64,000 bases of DNA from Botrytis cinerea B05.10. Taxonomy: Eukaryota; Ascomycota; Leotiomycetes; Helotiales; Sclerotiniaceae. This document shows, piece after piece, positions 11,103 through 21,441 of the stretch; the first letter of the stretch is position 1; each line of letters begins with the position of its first letter. The stretch spans positions 186,001 through 250,000 of the forward strand of contig NC_037312.1 of assembly GCF_000143535.2 (NCBI RefSeq), read 5' to 3'. Position numbers and translations under genes: made by a program. The notes under the pieces are model-generated. The model did no database searches. It was given only the letters and a program-made list of their open reading frames with translations, and was not told the DNA's origin.

Positions 11103-12875
11103 CTACTCCTTATAAATATCGTCATCAAACTTTCCAAATCTATCTCTGCCCTCCGCTTCAGCATTAACCCATACGCTGACACTGGTTCCCGGACATTTGA
11201 AAACTCCCCATCCATCCTCTCCAATCTCTACCTCTCCTTGTTCCCATCCCAACACATCTGTCCATTTCTCTCCCGCATGGATTTCTCCTACAAACATTCT
11301 CTTCTCTCCTGGTCCCGCATTACTCAATACTACCGCGCACCCGAATGGTCGATCCCATGTTCCATATCTTACCCAGCCGATACAGGTTGCAAAATCGAAA
11401 TAATCTTTTTGTTCTCCATATGCGTAGAGTTTTCTGGCTAAAGCAAGATTTGGGAGCGCACCACCGCAAGATGGAGGGAAGGGATGTTCACCCTTCATGC
11501 CGTAGAGATCTCCGTAGAAGATGCAGGGGTAGCCATCAAAACGGAGGAGAATGAGAGAATAGGCGAGGGGTTTGAAGAAAGGTTCTATGGGGGCTTCGAG
11601 GGCTTGGTAGGGTTGGGTATCGTGGTTCATGACCAGTGTCTAGGGAGTTGTTAGTTTTATTTTTTGAGAGAAAGAAATTGGACAGCAATAGAGAGTTGGG
11701 AAGAAAAGAAAGGAAAGGAATAACTTACAACAGCATTGACTGGTGCAGTCTGAACCAAAGTGCCATCAAAAACACTTCTCAAATCCCCTCCTTCTGTCTT
11801 ACTCAATTTGCTAAAGTTATAAACCAATGGTGCATCAAAGAGACTGAACTTTCTTCCCATGCGATCCAAATATTGGTTCATATCATCCAAACTATCCTTC
11901 CAAAACTCTCCTACGAAGAACCATCCTTGGCCGTATTTATCATTCATGAGCGTAATAAATTTTCTCAGAAAATCCTCACTGAAATGTTTGACTGCATCGA
12001 ATCTCACACCCTTTAGTGTGATTTGATCTCCGAGCCATCCTCCCCAGTTCAATACATCTTTTTCTACCTCCGGATGATCGTAGTCTAGATCTGCGAACAT
12101 GAGGTAATCGTAATTACCCTTTTCAGAATCGACATCACCGTCATCTGCCCAACCTTTTGTTTTATCTCCGAGGATTTTGTAGATTGCGTTTTTTTGGTTT
12201 GCGTCATTGTAATCTGTGCCAGAGAAGTGATACCAGTGGTACTTTTGTTTCGAATATTTATCGCCACGGCCGGGAAAGTCGAAACCGAGCCAGGCTTCGA
12301 TTTCATAGGGGTCTGAGATGGTCTTTGTGCGGTCTTCCTCGTCGACTTCTTCGGCAAGACACTTTTCTTTATGGTCTGCTGCTGCTTTGTGATTGAGAAC
12401 TTGAGGGAGAAGGGAATGTTAGCTTTTATTATTTCTAGAAGTATATTGTTTCGAGGAGGTATTACCAGCGTCCCAATAGATTCCTACTCCAACTTCATTG
12501 GCTTTCTTCACCATTTTTACCAACTCTTCCTTGTTACCCCATTTTGTGCCTTTTCCTCCCTTTTGTTCGAATTCTCCCAAATCATATAAATCGTAGACAT
12601 CGTAACCATTCCCAGATTGAGAAGAAGCTTTACATCCGGGTGGAATCCACATGTTATCGATACCGGTAGCTTTAAGAGATGGGATTGCATCGTGGAGTCT
12701 TTGCCAATGTTTATGGTCGTCTGGAACATACCATTCAAAGGCTTGGAGCATGGTCATATTCTCCGGAGTAGGCTTTCCTATTGATGTTAGGTATACTTCT
12801 TCTAAATTGGGATGTTGGAGTGGTTGAGAGGTTGAGGTTCAGAGGTTGCTTACTTTCTTCACTAATATCCCCCAT
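11103..12875 (-). CDS. Intracellular GH13 alpha-amylase
   Basis: Four exons (12875-12854, 12777-12466, 12399-11729, 11639-11103) give 513 residues. The enzyme hydrolyses internal alpha-1,4-glucosidic bonds. The catalytic blocks are present: GVRFDAVKHF holds the Asp nucleophile, FFVGEFW the Glu acid/base, and TLVMNHDTQP the transition-state Asp. Start-side features TMLQAFEWYVPDDHKHW and GIDNMWIPPGCKASSQSGNGYDVYDLYDLGEF are typical of the bacterial-like GH13_5 subfamily. There is no signal peptide, so it is expected to act in the cytosol on glycogen or on glucan primers, as fungal GH13_5 enzymes linked to cell-wall alpha-glucan do. The first exon encodes only seven residues plus one base; its splice restores frame exactly and supplies a start 13 residues before the next ATG. 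Confidence 0.93.
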
Positions 12876-13554
12876 CTTGATGGATTTTTAAGAGACTTTT
12901 CTTGGGTTTGACGGATAACCAAAATTATGTAGAAGAATACAGGTATATAGGGATTAAAAAGAGTTCAAAGAAGGAAATAGGGAAATCTAGGAGATTAAAT
13001 AATGAATTCCAAAGATGGAATTGTCGTAAGATTACAACGAATTCCATTTTCGAAACTCAGATGCCCCTCCATTATTCCAAGTAAATAATTCACCCCGCCT
13101 GGTTTTCAAGTTTGGACTGGGGCTAGAATAGAGCCTAGAGACAAATAAGCTTGGAAATGATAGTCTAACCTGCAATTTCCACCTTCTAGACTCTAAGACC
13201 TTGGTTTTGGGAGGGAAATGCATGAAGGAGAGATAAGACTAGTTGACCCCTGGAACTAACAAAGGCATCATGACGTGGTGGGCAAAGAACTATTCTTTTG
13301 CACTGATTCAAGAATTTTAAGACATGAAGCTTTTCAGAGAATGTTACAATTGGATATCATGATATTTGTAGCGACGACAAGCCTCGATATGATACGGTAC
13401 CTAGAGACCCTTTGTTACACGACTTATTAGCCGGAATCTTGTACGATGAAAGCAAGCTATTAAAGTGTCATATCTCGTTACTGGCCCGTTTCTATCGACT
13501 CGATCTTGGCTGGATATTATTTACTCGAATATGCAGTACAACATTTGGAGTAGC

Positions 13555-13587
13555 GGTAACGGTAACAGTAACAGTAACAGTAACGGT
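13555..13587. repeat. Hexamer tandem repeat (RGTAAC)n
   Basis: Five consecutive hexamers, GGTAAC twice and AGTAAC three times, are followed by a partial GGT. In one frame this reads as alternating Asn-Gly and Asn-Ser, but the frame has no other support. Confidence 0.9.
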
Positions 13588-14346
13588 CTTGGTATTATCG
13601 AGTATTTGTGTTACAATATCAAAACAAAAAGAGACGAAGGTATCGTGAATTTGGTCGACGGTCCAAACAGGACACCCAAGACTTCATTCATTCAGGAACA
13701 GAGTAGAGATCAGCTCTTGGTCCCTGACATCCCCCCCCACATGGTCGGTCAGATAGAAAATCCCCCAGACCAAGATAAGTGAAGCGCAAGTACTAACAAG
13801 AGGAAGTGTAGCAAGCGGACAGAGCAATACGAGCAGACTTTCGGGGTCGTACCGCAAGTTGAATCTTCATCGAGTTGGCATCTTATGTATCATCGGTTAC
13901 GCCAATGATTCGGAAGACGATGAAGGGGTATGAGGCTAGCTTCTAATTCCCTCTCTTCTTCTTCTTTTTCTTCTTCAACAACGAAAGATAATTTTAGAGT
14001 CAAAGTGCTCCAAAAATAACATGGAGACTGATGTCAATCGGTGGCCACCACTCCTTTGACCTCTTTTCATGAGTTGTTCGGGGAACCGTCAAAACGTCAA
14101 AAAGCACGCCAAAACGAAGCATCGTGAACTATGGACATTGAACATTGACACTCACCGACATTCTAAAAAGTTTGGTAGATGATTCTCAATCCAACCCGAA
14201 AAAGGGACCGGAAGCGGTTCACCCCTACCTCGTCACCATTTTATATTCAACTGATTTGTTCGTTATTGCATTTCCCCTCAATTCATTCCATCTTTTGGTT
14301 TGGCATTTCTACCAAGACCAAGGGTAAAAAGCAAAAGATTGATGCC

Positions 14347-14372
14347 CTGGTCCCCTGGTCCCCTGGTCCCCT
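14347..14372. repeat. Octamer tandem repeat CTGGTCCC, three copies
   Basis: Three exact copies of CTGGTCCC followed by CT, about 330 bases upstream of the start codon of the large acidic protein. Confidence 0.9.
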
Positions 14373-14698
14373 ACAAATATTTACATGGTTACCACGACAA
14401 CCGAACAATCTCAACACTTACTCTTCCATTTCATCAGATATCTTCCAATGATTTCAATTGCTTCAGTCTTGACAACGATGCTCCCTATTCTTCTGCGTGT
14501 TGGTGAACTAATGAGATTCATGTAAATTCATTCTGTACACTTCTTGTCAAACCCTCCAATTCCATCCTCGTACCAATTATCAAATTTAATCGACGGGTTG
14601 CTGCATGAACTGTTCCACAAATCCGTCAATATTTACCTCCCGGTCATCGTTATAAACGGATATTGCTCAACGGGATTACGTTGGAAAGTCGAGGTCAA

Positions 14699-17600
14699 AT
14701 GTCGCAATCAAGCTCTCGTCGACAGTCGCGTTTTAAAATTCATGAAGATTCCAACTCTCTAAATGATATGGTTGAAAATAAAGATATTAAAGAAGTGGAC
14801 AGGGAGAATGCGACAAGTGAGGGGAACGATATTGGGGATGTAGTGTCTCAGTTGGAGGATCGACAAGGGAAAACAGAGGACAGCTTGGATATGGAGGAAT
14901 CTGAAATGGGAGAAGATTCCATACTGGATCAAGAGTTACCAGAGTTACAAAAGGACGATTCGATACTCGCAGACACAGAAACGAAACACAACGAACATGA
15001 TGAATGCGAAGACTGCGGAGACTGCAAACACGCAAGAGAGGAGAAGCAAAAGCGGACAGAAGCAAGGGAACTGCAGATGCGGCGAATCGATGCGGAAATC
15101 AAGGACGCAGCACGAAAAGTTTTAGAGAGCATTGAAAAGAAGGATCCCACGAAGAGTACGTCCACGGATGAGTACAACGATTTGATTCTTAGCACACAAA
15201 CGGCAGAAAGTTATGAGCCAGAAGATCATGATGATTCTCTTTCAAGTGCAGGAACCGACGAGAGCTACGAAAGAAATTCATACAACGGGCAAGATGAAAC
15301 GGAATTAACATATGATACCACAAACGATACGTTGGAGAACGAAGAAGACGCGGAGGATGAGGACAGCATTATTCACTACGATTTTTCTAGTACCGATGCC
15401 GAAACAGAGCGTGGGGATTATGACATGGAAAGGAGAGACAGTAGCTCACGTTATGGAGATGTCGAAGACGATATTTTCAGTGATGATTCTGACAAGAGTC
15501 CTCGATTATCAATAGGTTCTGCTGAGGAGGAACCCAGTAAAGTGAGCCTGAGCAATCGAAACTCATGGCAATCAAATCGACATCCTGATTTAAGTAAAGA
15601 AGCTCATCAATTGGTTGAACTCAATTCACCAGTTGTTGGTGAAGAAGCTGGTACAGAATCTATCATCTCAAGAATTCCTAGCGGTAGTTCTCATTCTCGT
15701 ACGTCTGCACCAAGAGCAAGGGAGTCATCGTGCAGTCCGAGAAAAGTACCGCGTCATCCATTCCGCACGCCATCAGATATAAGGGCGATGCAAATGTATT
15801 CACCTGCTCCTTCGCTTTTTTCCACCCCTTATTCAGTAAAACGACAACAAAATCCTACGGTTTCTCGTCTTGGCACTCCAACTGGTTCTCAATTCTCTAA
15901 AAGTCGTACGCCAACTCGTTTCAAGAAAACTAGAGAAGAGTCCTCTCTTGTACTTCTCCATGTTACCGTTCTTCCATTGCAATGGCAGTACGCCAAAGCT
16001 GTCCTCGCTCCAGAACTTCCTGCAAATCTTTACAGTATTCGTGAGGCATATTATCTTCTACAAGAAAAACTTAGCGAAACCATACTAACTCGTGGAATAT
16101 TACTTCCTCATCCACAAGATAGTTATGAATGTCTTCAAGAGCGTTTTCTTGATGCTTTAGAACTTCCAGTCCGCCCCCGAGCTAAAATCCTCCGGTGTGG
16201 ACATTATATGGGTCCTAACACCACATCCTCTGACGATGACTCCCCGGACGAGAGGGATAGTGGATTTGGTAGTACTGGAAGATTGAGACCGAGACCTGAG
16301 AAGATCTGGTGCGACATTTGTCGCAGAGACGTCAGATACGAAGATGATGATCAAGATGAAGATGATAAAAGATTCAACGTCAAAATCTTCGCAAGCAACG
16401 GCTTAATGAGAGCTGGTGCCTGGGCAGCCGCATGGCGAGAAATGGAAAGAGTAGATATTGAAATTGAACCATTTATTCAACCATGGATGGTTGAAGATAT
16501 GGAGGATTTAATCGAGAGACTAAGGGAAGCCGAAGAAAGAGATGAGGATAGCTATGGGCTTTATTCGGATGATTCGAGTAGAGAAAGTTTAGGATCAGAA
16601 GCCCAGAGGTTACATGAGCGGGGGATGGACAAAGTTACATTGAGACAGAAGAGAGGGGGCATGGAAGAAAGGATTCAACGAAACGAATGGTTAGCTGCTA
16701 CTTCTAAGGCTGCGGAAGAGGAAGCGGAGAAATTCGCGAAGGAGGCTGAAGCCTTAAGATTGAGAGAAGAGGAGTTGGCGATAGATAAAGAGGAAGAAGC
16801 TAGACGGGTTGAAGAAGAAGCTGAAATCTTGCGACTCCAAAAGGAATCTGAAGCAGCTCAGAGAGCGGAGGAAGAAGCTGAAAAGCTTCATGTTGAAGCG
16901 GAAACTTTGAGAGTTCAGGAAGAAAAGGCTGAGAAACTACGAATTGAAGCTGAAGCTGAAGTTACACGGCTTGCGGAAGAAGTGGAGAGAGCCCGAGAAT
17001 CCACTGACCTTGATCTCGGGTCACTGAAACGTAACGATGAAGACCAAGCCGCCAAAGAGCTAGAGGCAGAAGCCCAAAGACTTCATGAAGAAGAAATGGC
17101 ATTGGAAGCAGAAGCACAGCGTATTTTTGAGACAGAGCTTGCAGAACAGAGGGTTCATGAGGAACGAGCTAGGGAGATTAAGGAGGAAGAAGAGATTTTG
17201 AGGAAAGCTAAAGAGGAAGAACAGAAACTCGCAGAAGAGGAAAAGGAGGCGGAAGAAACGAGATTAAGGGACATCTATGAGAAAGCATCAACCCGAAATG
17301 AAACACCACTGTTTCCTTCTACTTCCACTCCTACTTCGAAACAAAAAACTCGTACGAGGACTGTAGAAGGAGATGAAACACTCACGGAACTCCTAGTCAA
17401 AGCAGCAGGTGTAGCGATGCGCGATCGGAAAAATATACTCATCTTAGTTCTTAGCGTGGTAGTGCTAATTCTCGCGCTGAAACCAACTTCAACTCAAGAA
17501 ATTGAAAAGAGATCTGTACCGGATATTATTATCCAGAACCATAGGTATGAAGTTGGTCAGAGTGTCAATCAGAGAGGCTATACTGCTTCTGAGAGTATCT

Positions 17601-17983
17601 TGCCCATGAGTGACATTGAAAGTTCAATTGAGTGGAAGGGACAGGGAAGGGATGTGGTCATCACGAGCTCAGCGCCGGCTGTAGTACAGGGCGAGACCAT
17701 CGGGGCAGCAAATAGGGGGGGAAGATTGGAGATTGATGCTCCTGTTCCGAAGGAGATTAAGAAACCTCTTCAAATCAGTGCACCTGAGACAGCGAATCTT
17801 CAGACGGCGAAAGGGAAGAGGCCAGCTTTGAAGATTGAAACGGAGGTTGAGGAAACTGTGTCAAAAGATACTCCAACCTTCGATTCTCCCTCAGATACAA
17901 GTTTTGGAACCGCAAATTTGCCAGCAACAGATTCAAAACCTCAAGAGGAGAATCCAATTATCGACAGTAATACCGAGTTATGA
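14699..17983 (+). CDS. Large acidic coiled-coil protein with C-terminal membrane span
   Basis: A single exon of 1,094 residues from the ATG at 14699; the frame is open 12 codons further upstream without an ATG. Residues 1-290 are extremely acidic and include a Cys cluster (HDECEDCGDCKHAREEKQKR, about 100). Residues 330-420 are Ser/Pro/Arg-rich. A folded segment near 420-540 (LLHVTVLPLQWQYAKAVLAPEL to LPVRPRAKILRCGHYMG, then WCDICRRDV) looks like a conserved domain with a possible Cys/His metal site. Residues 660-860 are a Glu/Ala/Lys coiled coil. KNILILVLSVVVLILAL near 911-927 is a membrane span, followed by about 165 residues. I recall relatives automatically labelled 'pathway-specific nitrogen regulator', but nothing here supports a DNA-binding role. 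A membrane-anchored scaffold is an equally good guess. Confidence 0.85.
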   Translation: MSQSSSRRQSRFKIHEDSNSLNDMVENKDIKEVDRENATSEGNDIGDVVSQLEDRQGKTEDSLDMEESEMGEDSILDQELPELQKDDSILADTETKHNEHDECEDCGDCKHAREEKQKRTEARELQMRRIDAEIKDAARKVLESIEKKDPTKSTSTDEYNDLILSTQTAESYEPEDHDDSLSSAGTDESYERNSYNGQDETELTYDTTNDTLENEEDAEDEDSIIHYDFSSTDAETERGDYDMERRDSSSRYGDVEDDIFSDDSDKSPRLSIGSAEEEPSKVSLSNRNSWQSNRHPDLSKEAHQLVELNSPVVGEEAGTESIISRIPSGSSHSRTSAPRARESSCSPRKVPRHPFRTPSDIRAMQMYSPAPSLFSTPYSVKRQQNPTVSRLGTPTGSQFSKSRTPTRFKKTREESSLVLLHVTVLPLQWQYAKAVLAPELPANLYSIREAYYLLQEKLSETILTRGILLPHPQDSYECLQERFLDALELPVRPRAKILRCGHYMGPNTTSSDDDSPDERDSGFGSTGRLRPRPEKIWCDICRRDVRYEDDDQDEDDKRFNVKIFASNGLMRAGAWAAAWREMERVDIEIEPFIQPWMVEDMEDLIERLREAEERDEDSYGLYSDDSSRESLGSEAQRLHERGMDKVTLRQKRGGMEERIQRNEWLAATSKAAEEEAEKFAKEAEALRLREEELAIDKEEEARRVEEEAEILRLQKESEAAQRAEEEAEKLHVEAETLRVQEEKAEKLRIEAEAEVTRLAEEVERARESTDLDLGSLKRNDEDQAAKELEAEAQRLHEEEMALEAEAQRIFETELAEQRVHEERAREIKEEEEILRKAKEEEQKLAEEEKEAEETRLRDIYEKASTRNETPLFPSTSTPTSKQKTRTRTVEGDETLTELLVKAAGVAMRDRKNILILVLSVVVLILALKPTSTQEIEKRSVPDIIIQNHRYEVGQSVNQRGYTASESILPMSDIESSIEWKGQGRDVVITSSAPAVVQGETIGAANRGGRLEIDAPVPKEIKKPLQISAPETANLQTAKGKRPALKIETEVEETVSKDTPTFDSPSDTSFGTANLPATDSKPQEENPIIDSNTEL

Positions 17984-20441
17984 ATCGGTAGAATAACAAC
18001 AGAATGAAGAAGGATAAGTGAATAATGATGTGGTTCATTTGATACAGACAGAATATGTTCAGATACCTGGCTATGAGTATTGCAAGCGCGTGCATTGTTG
18101 GAGTAATTATGTAGCAAATGAATGAATGAGCGATTATGTTGGTTGGTTGGATTTTTATGTGATGATACGGTTATAGTTATGTTTGTTTGGAAATTTGGAT
18201 AGAATTTAGGATTCTTACGCTCTTTTTTTTGGGTCTTGGCTTGGCTTGGATGAAGGCGTGTGTATATGACATTGATGATTGATCGGGTTTCTTCCGGCAG
18301 AGCATTTGTCGGTGATATTTGGAACTTGAGAAATGGATGAAGTTGGAAATTTTATCACGGAGAATGATAAAAGGGAAGGGTGAGGGTGGTGTGGCTGTAT
18401 ATATCGTTCTAATCGTTGTTTTGATGAGTGAGTGAATGTAGTTGATAGGCTAGGATAGGATAGAATCGATAGATAGATAGAAAAATGAAACTAAAGTGAA
18501 ATTTGTTACTTTTTATTGGAAGAAGAAGATGATAATACAAAATACATAGCACTTCGAATTTTAGAAAAGATTCGATAGGTGCGCTGAAAACGAACGGTGT
18601 TTTAATACAGAACAGGTAGAGATGGAAACTTTGCATGTGCTCCCTGGTTTTATCAAATGGGGTAAGTATAAGCGATATCAGGTATACTGTAGCAAGCAGA
18701 GTAAACAGGCACCATTGTGTTGCTTTTTTCCAAGGGCAGGGCACAAAATCAGAATCGAAGCGTGGAAGACCATCCATTGCTTAACTGCTAATAAGTGGCA
18801 TGGTAAGTTTGAAATCCTTTCATGTGCCAGCCTGAACGATTTTCGCAAAGTGATCTAGAATGTTAAGCGAGCTGACTTTAGTGAATTGGCAATATCACAA
18901 TATATCATGGAGCAATGCTAGATGTTGCATAGGAATCGAATGTTTCTGATTGGAATTATATATGAAGCTGAACATTGGATTTGTCTCAGTGAAATGAGAA
19001 ATTATGCGGCATTTTCGGGAGAGTATCAAGAGCAAGTTGACTGGGCGATTGTCTGATAGGATTGAAATAACACATTCAAGTGAATTAGAAGGGTCTCAAC
19101 CCTCCCCCCTCCCCCGACCAAAAGAATCGCTAGAATGATACGTTCTTGATAGGAGATTTCAATACTCGTCTGAGCTGTGGGATCATGTAGAGTTCTCGCT
19201 ATTCAAGTGAACCCGAAAGATACGCTTTGATTTTGCGAGGTGATGGAAAGATATCTATCTAGCTGTGACATCTGAGAACTTCACGATCTTATCGACAACT
19301 CCAACTCCAACTTCAATTCGCTTTAGAAATCTTCGATAAATCCCCCCAAAAAGCCTTCGAATCGCGACTCTTTTCGAAAGAACGGCTTCCAAGGGTTATC
19401 AAATACATCTTTGGAAGAATATGTACACTACTTACTACTATTATGGCCCATAAATGAACTCGATTAAAAGCATTCTTGTGTACCCATAAGAATAGTGAGT
19501 AGTATACAGTCCTGGATACGTTGGTTTACGGAGGCGTAATACTTTTGTTGATGTGGTATCGTATCAAGAACACGCCACACCACCGGCTTCTCCTCATCTG
19601 TGTGGTCGAGAAAGTAAAGGTCGAGAATTGAGAAGATTTTGTGATTCAAATGCAAGCCGTTACCAAGAATGCACCTGTACAAACCGCTCAAGTGCGAAAG
19701 GAATTTCAACTGAAATCGTCTTCATATTGTTGGCGTTGAACAGTGAGCCTCTGACTGTATTTTGCACAACTCCACCGTGTTCCAGAACAATTATTGCGAG
19801 AGAGACTTGCATGAAAGTGGGCTATTGAGTGATATAACGTTTGGAAATTAAATCGATAACTGGACTAGCTGACAACCGTTCAAACTCACCCTTTTATTTC
19901 ACTGAAATCACCTCCAGCTATCTTTATTCGAAAATCTGCCTTTTTAACTAGGTTTCTCTCATCCATATCATTGAACCAGTAAAAGCCAATTGTTTCAATT
20001 GGGATAGAATATTTCAATGGCATCAAAGGGAGGATAGGTGGAGACTGTTTTAACTTCCCAGCTTTAGCTCATGTTGTACCTGAGATGATAATCACATTGC
20101 CCCAAACATCATAGAAGGAATGACGAAGCCACGCAAATACAGCTAGGAGAATACACTAAGAAGATTCAAATCTATATTGAATATTAGCTTTATTGTTTTC
20201 AACGCTTCATCGAAGTAGTCAGTAGTGGAACAAGAACGGTACATTCATTGCAACCTTATCCGAGTGGTAAAAAGTTTCGTTCGATCAAAGGAATTGAACC
20301 GATATCATTTGATGCCTAGCCAATACAAATTATGCTGTCAAGTTTGTGATACACGCAATATATTATGGTCATTTAGCTAAACACTTGTGAGCAGCCAGCC
20401 ACTAAGCATATAAAAACGAAGCGTCCTAATTCGATGTCTCA
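17984..20441. other. Convergent intergenic region, no gene supported
   Basis: About 2.4 kb separates the ends of the acidic protein (+) and the cyclophilin (-). A 122-codon hydrophobic frame at 18409-18777 (-) and frames near 19464-19828 lack motifs. Short GATA-type tetramer runs occur near 18465-18480 and a C-rich tract near 19100-19118. Confidence 0.5.
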
Positions 20442-21378
20442 TTACTCAACGACACCCGATTTAACAATAGCAACACGAGCTCTTGGAGTACCAGAGCGAG
20501 TACCAAGTCCTTCGATTCTCTTCACAAGATCCATACCCTCAATCACCTCGCCGAACACCACGTGTTTGCCATTCAACCAAGGTGTGGCTATTGTGGTAAT
20601 GAAAAATTGTGAGCCATTTCTATCGATGGTTAGTCTTTCATCACTGGATAAATCACGAGTACCAGGAATGCGTATCAGAAACAAAACCTACGTATTTCTA
20701 CCTGCATTAGCCATACTTAGTTGACCAGGTTTCGTGTGCTTGAGCTCGAAATTTTCGTCTGGAAACGTTCTACCATAGATAGACTTTCCACCGGTTCCCT
20801 GAGTTTACATTAGCAGTTTCTCATCAGAGATGATTCGAATGAGTAGTTGAGTAATATAACTTACATTTCCTCGAGTGAAATCCCCACCTTGCAACATAAA
20901 TTGTGGAATAATACGATGGAAAGAACTTCCAGCATATCCAAATCCATGTTGGCCGGTACACAATTCACGGAAATTGCGTGCAGTTCGGGGAGTGATCTTA
21001 TCATAAAGCTTGAATGTGATGCGACCTGCGGGAGCTTGAAGCGATATCAGTAAGGAATGAGCCCACCAACAAGCGTAAGACCCTACCAGAATCAACAGTT
21101 ATGTCAAAGAAGCAGTTTTTGCTTGAGTTGTCCTCATCTCCGGTCTTGGCCAGAGCAGCTACAGGGTTAGAAGTCGAGGATTGGATGAATGGGAACGAAG
21201 AGGTGATTGAGAAGAATGAAGGCTTTAAGAGATTATAGAGCGAAGAGTTGTCTCCCTCAGACGATAGAATTGGTGATGGGTATGCATACTTCTGAGAAGG
21301 CGTGGAAAATGGTGGTGCCATATATCTTGGTTTTGTGTCATTGTGAAGCCATTGGAAGGCAGAAGTTGTTGAAAACAT
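20442..21378 (-). CDS. Cyclophilin (peptidyl-prolyl cis-trans isomerase) with N-terminal extension
   Basis: Four exons (21378-21087, 21034-20865, 20798-20692, 20619-20442) give 248 residues. The cyclophilin-A type core starts near residue 85 ([34 protein letters not shown]). It carries the active-site set: [53 protein letters not shown]. The Arg, Phe, Gln, Trp and His needed for proline isomerisation and cyclosporin binding are all present. About 85 residues precede the core, low in acidic residues at first and rich in Ser, Pro and Phe. This could be an organelle presequence, probably mitochondrial, but I cannot prove targeting. An upstream in-frame ATG at 21441 would add 21 residues. The third exon ends at a GTAGGT donor, which restores the NTNGSQFF motif. 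Confidence 0.92.
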
Positions 21379-21441
21379 CTTTATATCAGGAGAGAAGTTA
21401 AGAACAAGTTGAATGAAGTTATTGGAGGTTGTAGCAACCAA

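Larger units (their letters stand above)
12876..14698. other. Divergent intergenic region with short tandem repeats
   Basis: About 1.8 kb between the amylase (-) and the large acidic protein (+). It contains an RGTAAC hexamer array, a CTGGTCCC octamer array and a CT-rich tract near 13950-13978. Frames at 13412-13648 and 13465-13782 owe their length to the hexamer repeat. No gene is supported. Confidence 0.55.

Noticed and set aside
13412..13782. Overlapping frames reading Asn-Ser/Asn-Gly repeats
   Set aside because: Their apparent low-complexity protein is just the RGTAAC hexamer array; the flanks show no coding character.
18409..18777. 122-codon hydrophobic minus-strand frame
   Set aside because: It lies in AT-rich DNA, where Phe/Leu/Ile-rich frames arise by chance; it has no signal-peptide layout, motif or splicing partner.
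20254..20330. tRNA-like boxes (a TCCGAGTGGT string and GTTCGATC / GGTTCAATTCC on the other strand)
   Set aside because: The A-like and B-like boxes are on different strands or too close together, and no acceptor or T stem can be paired.
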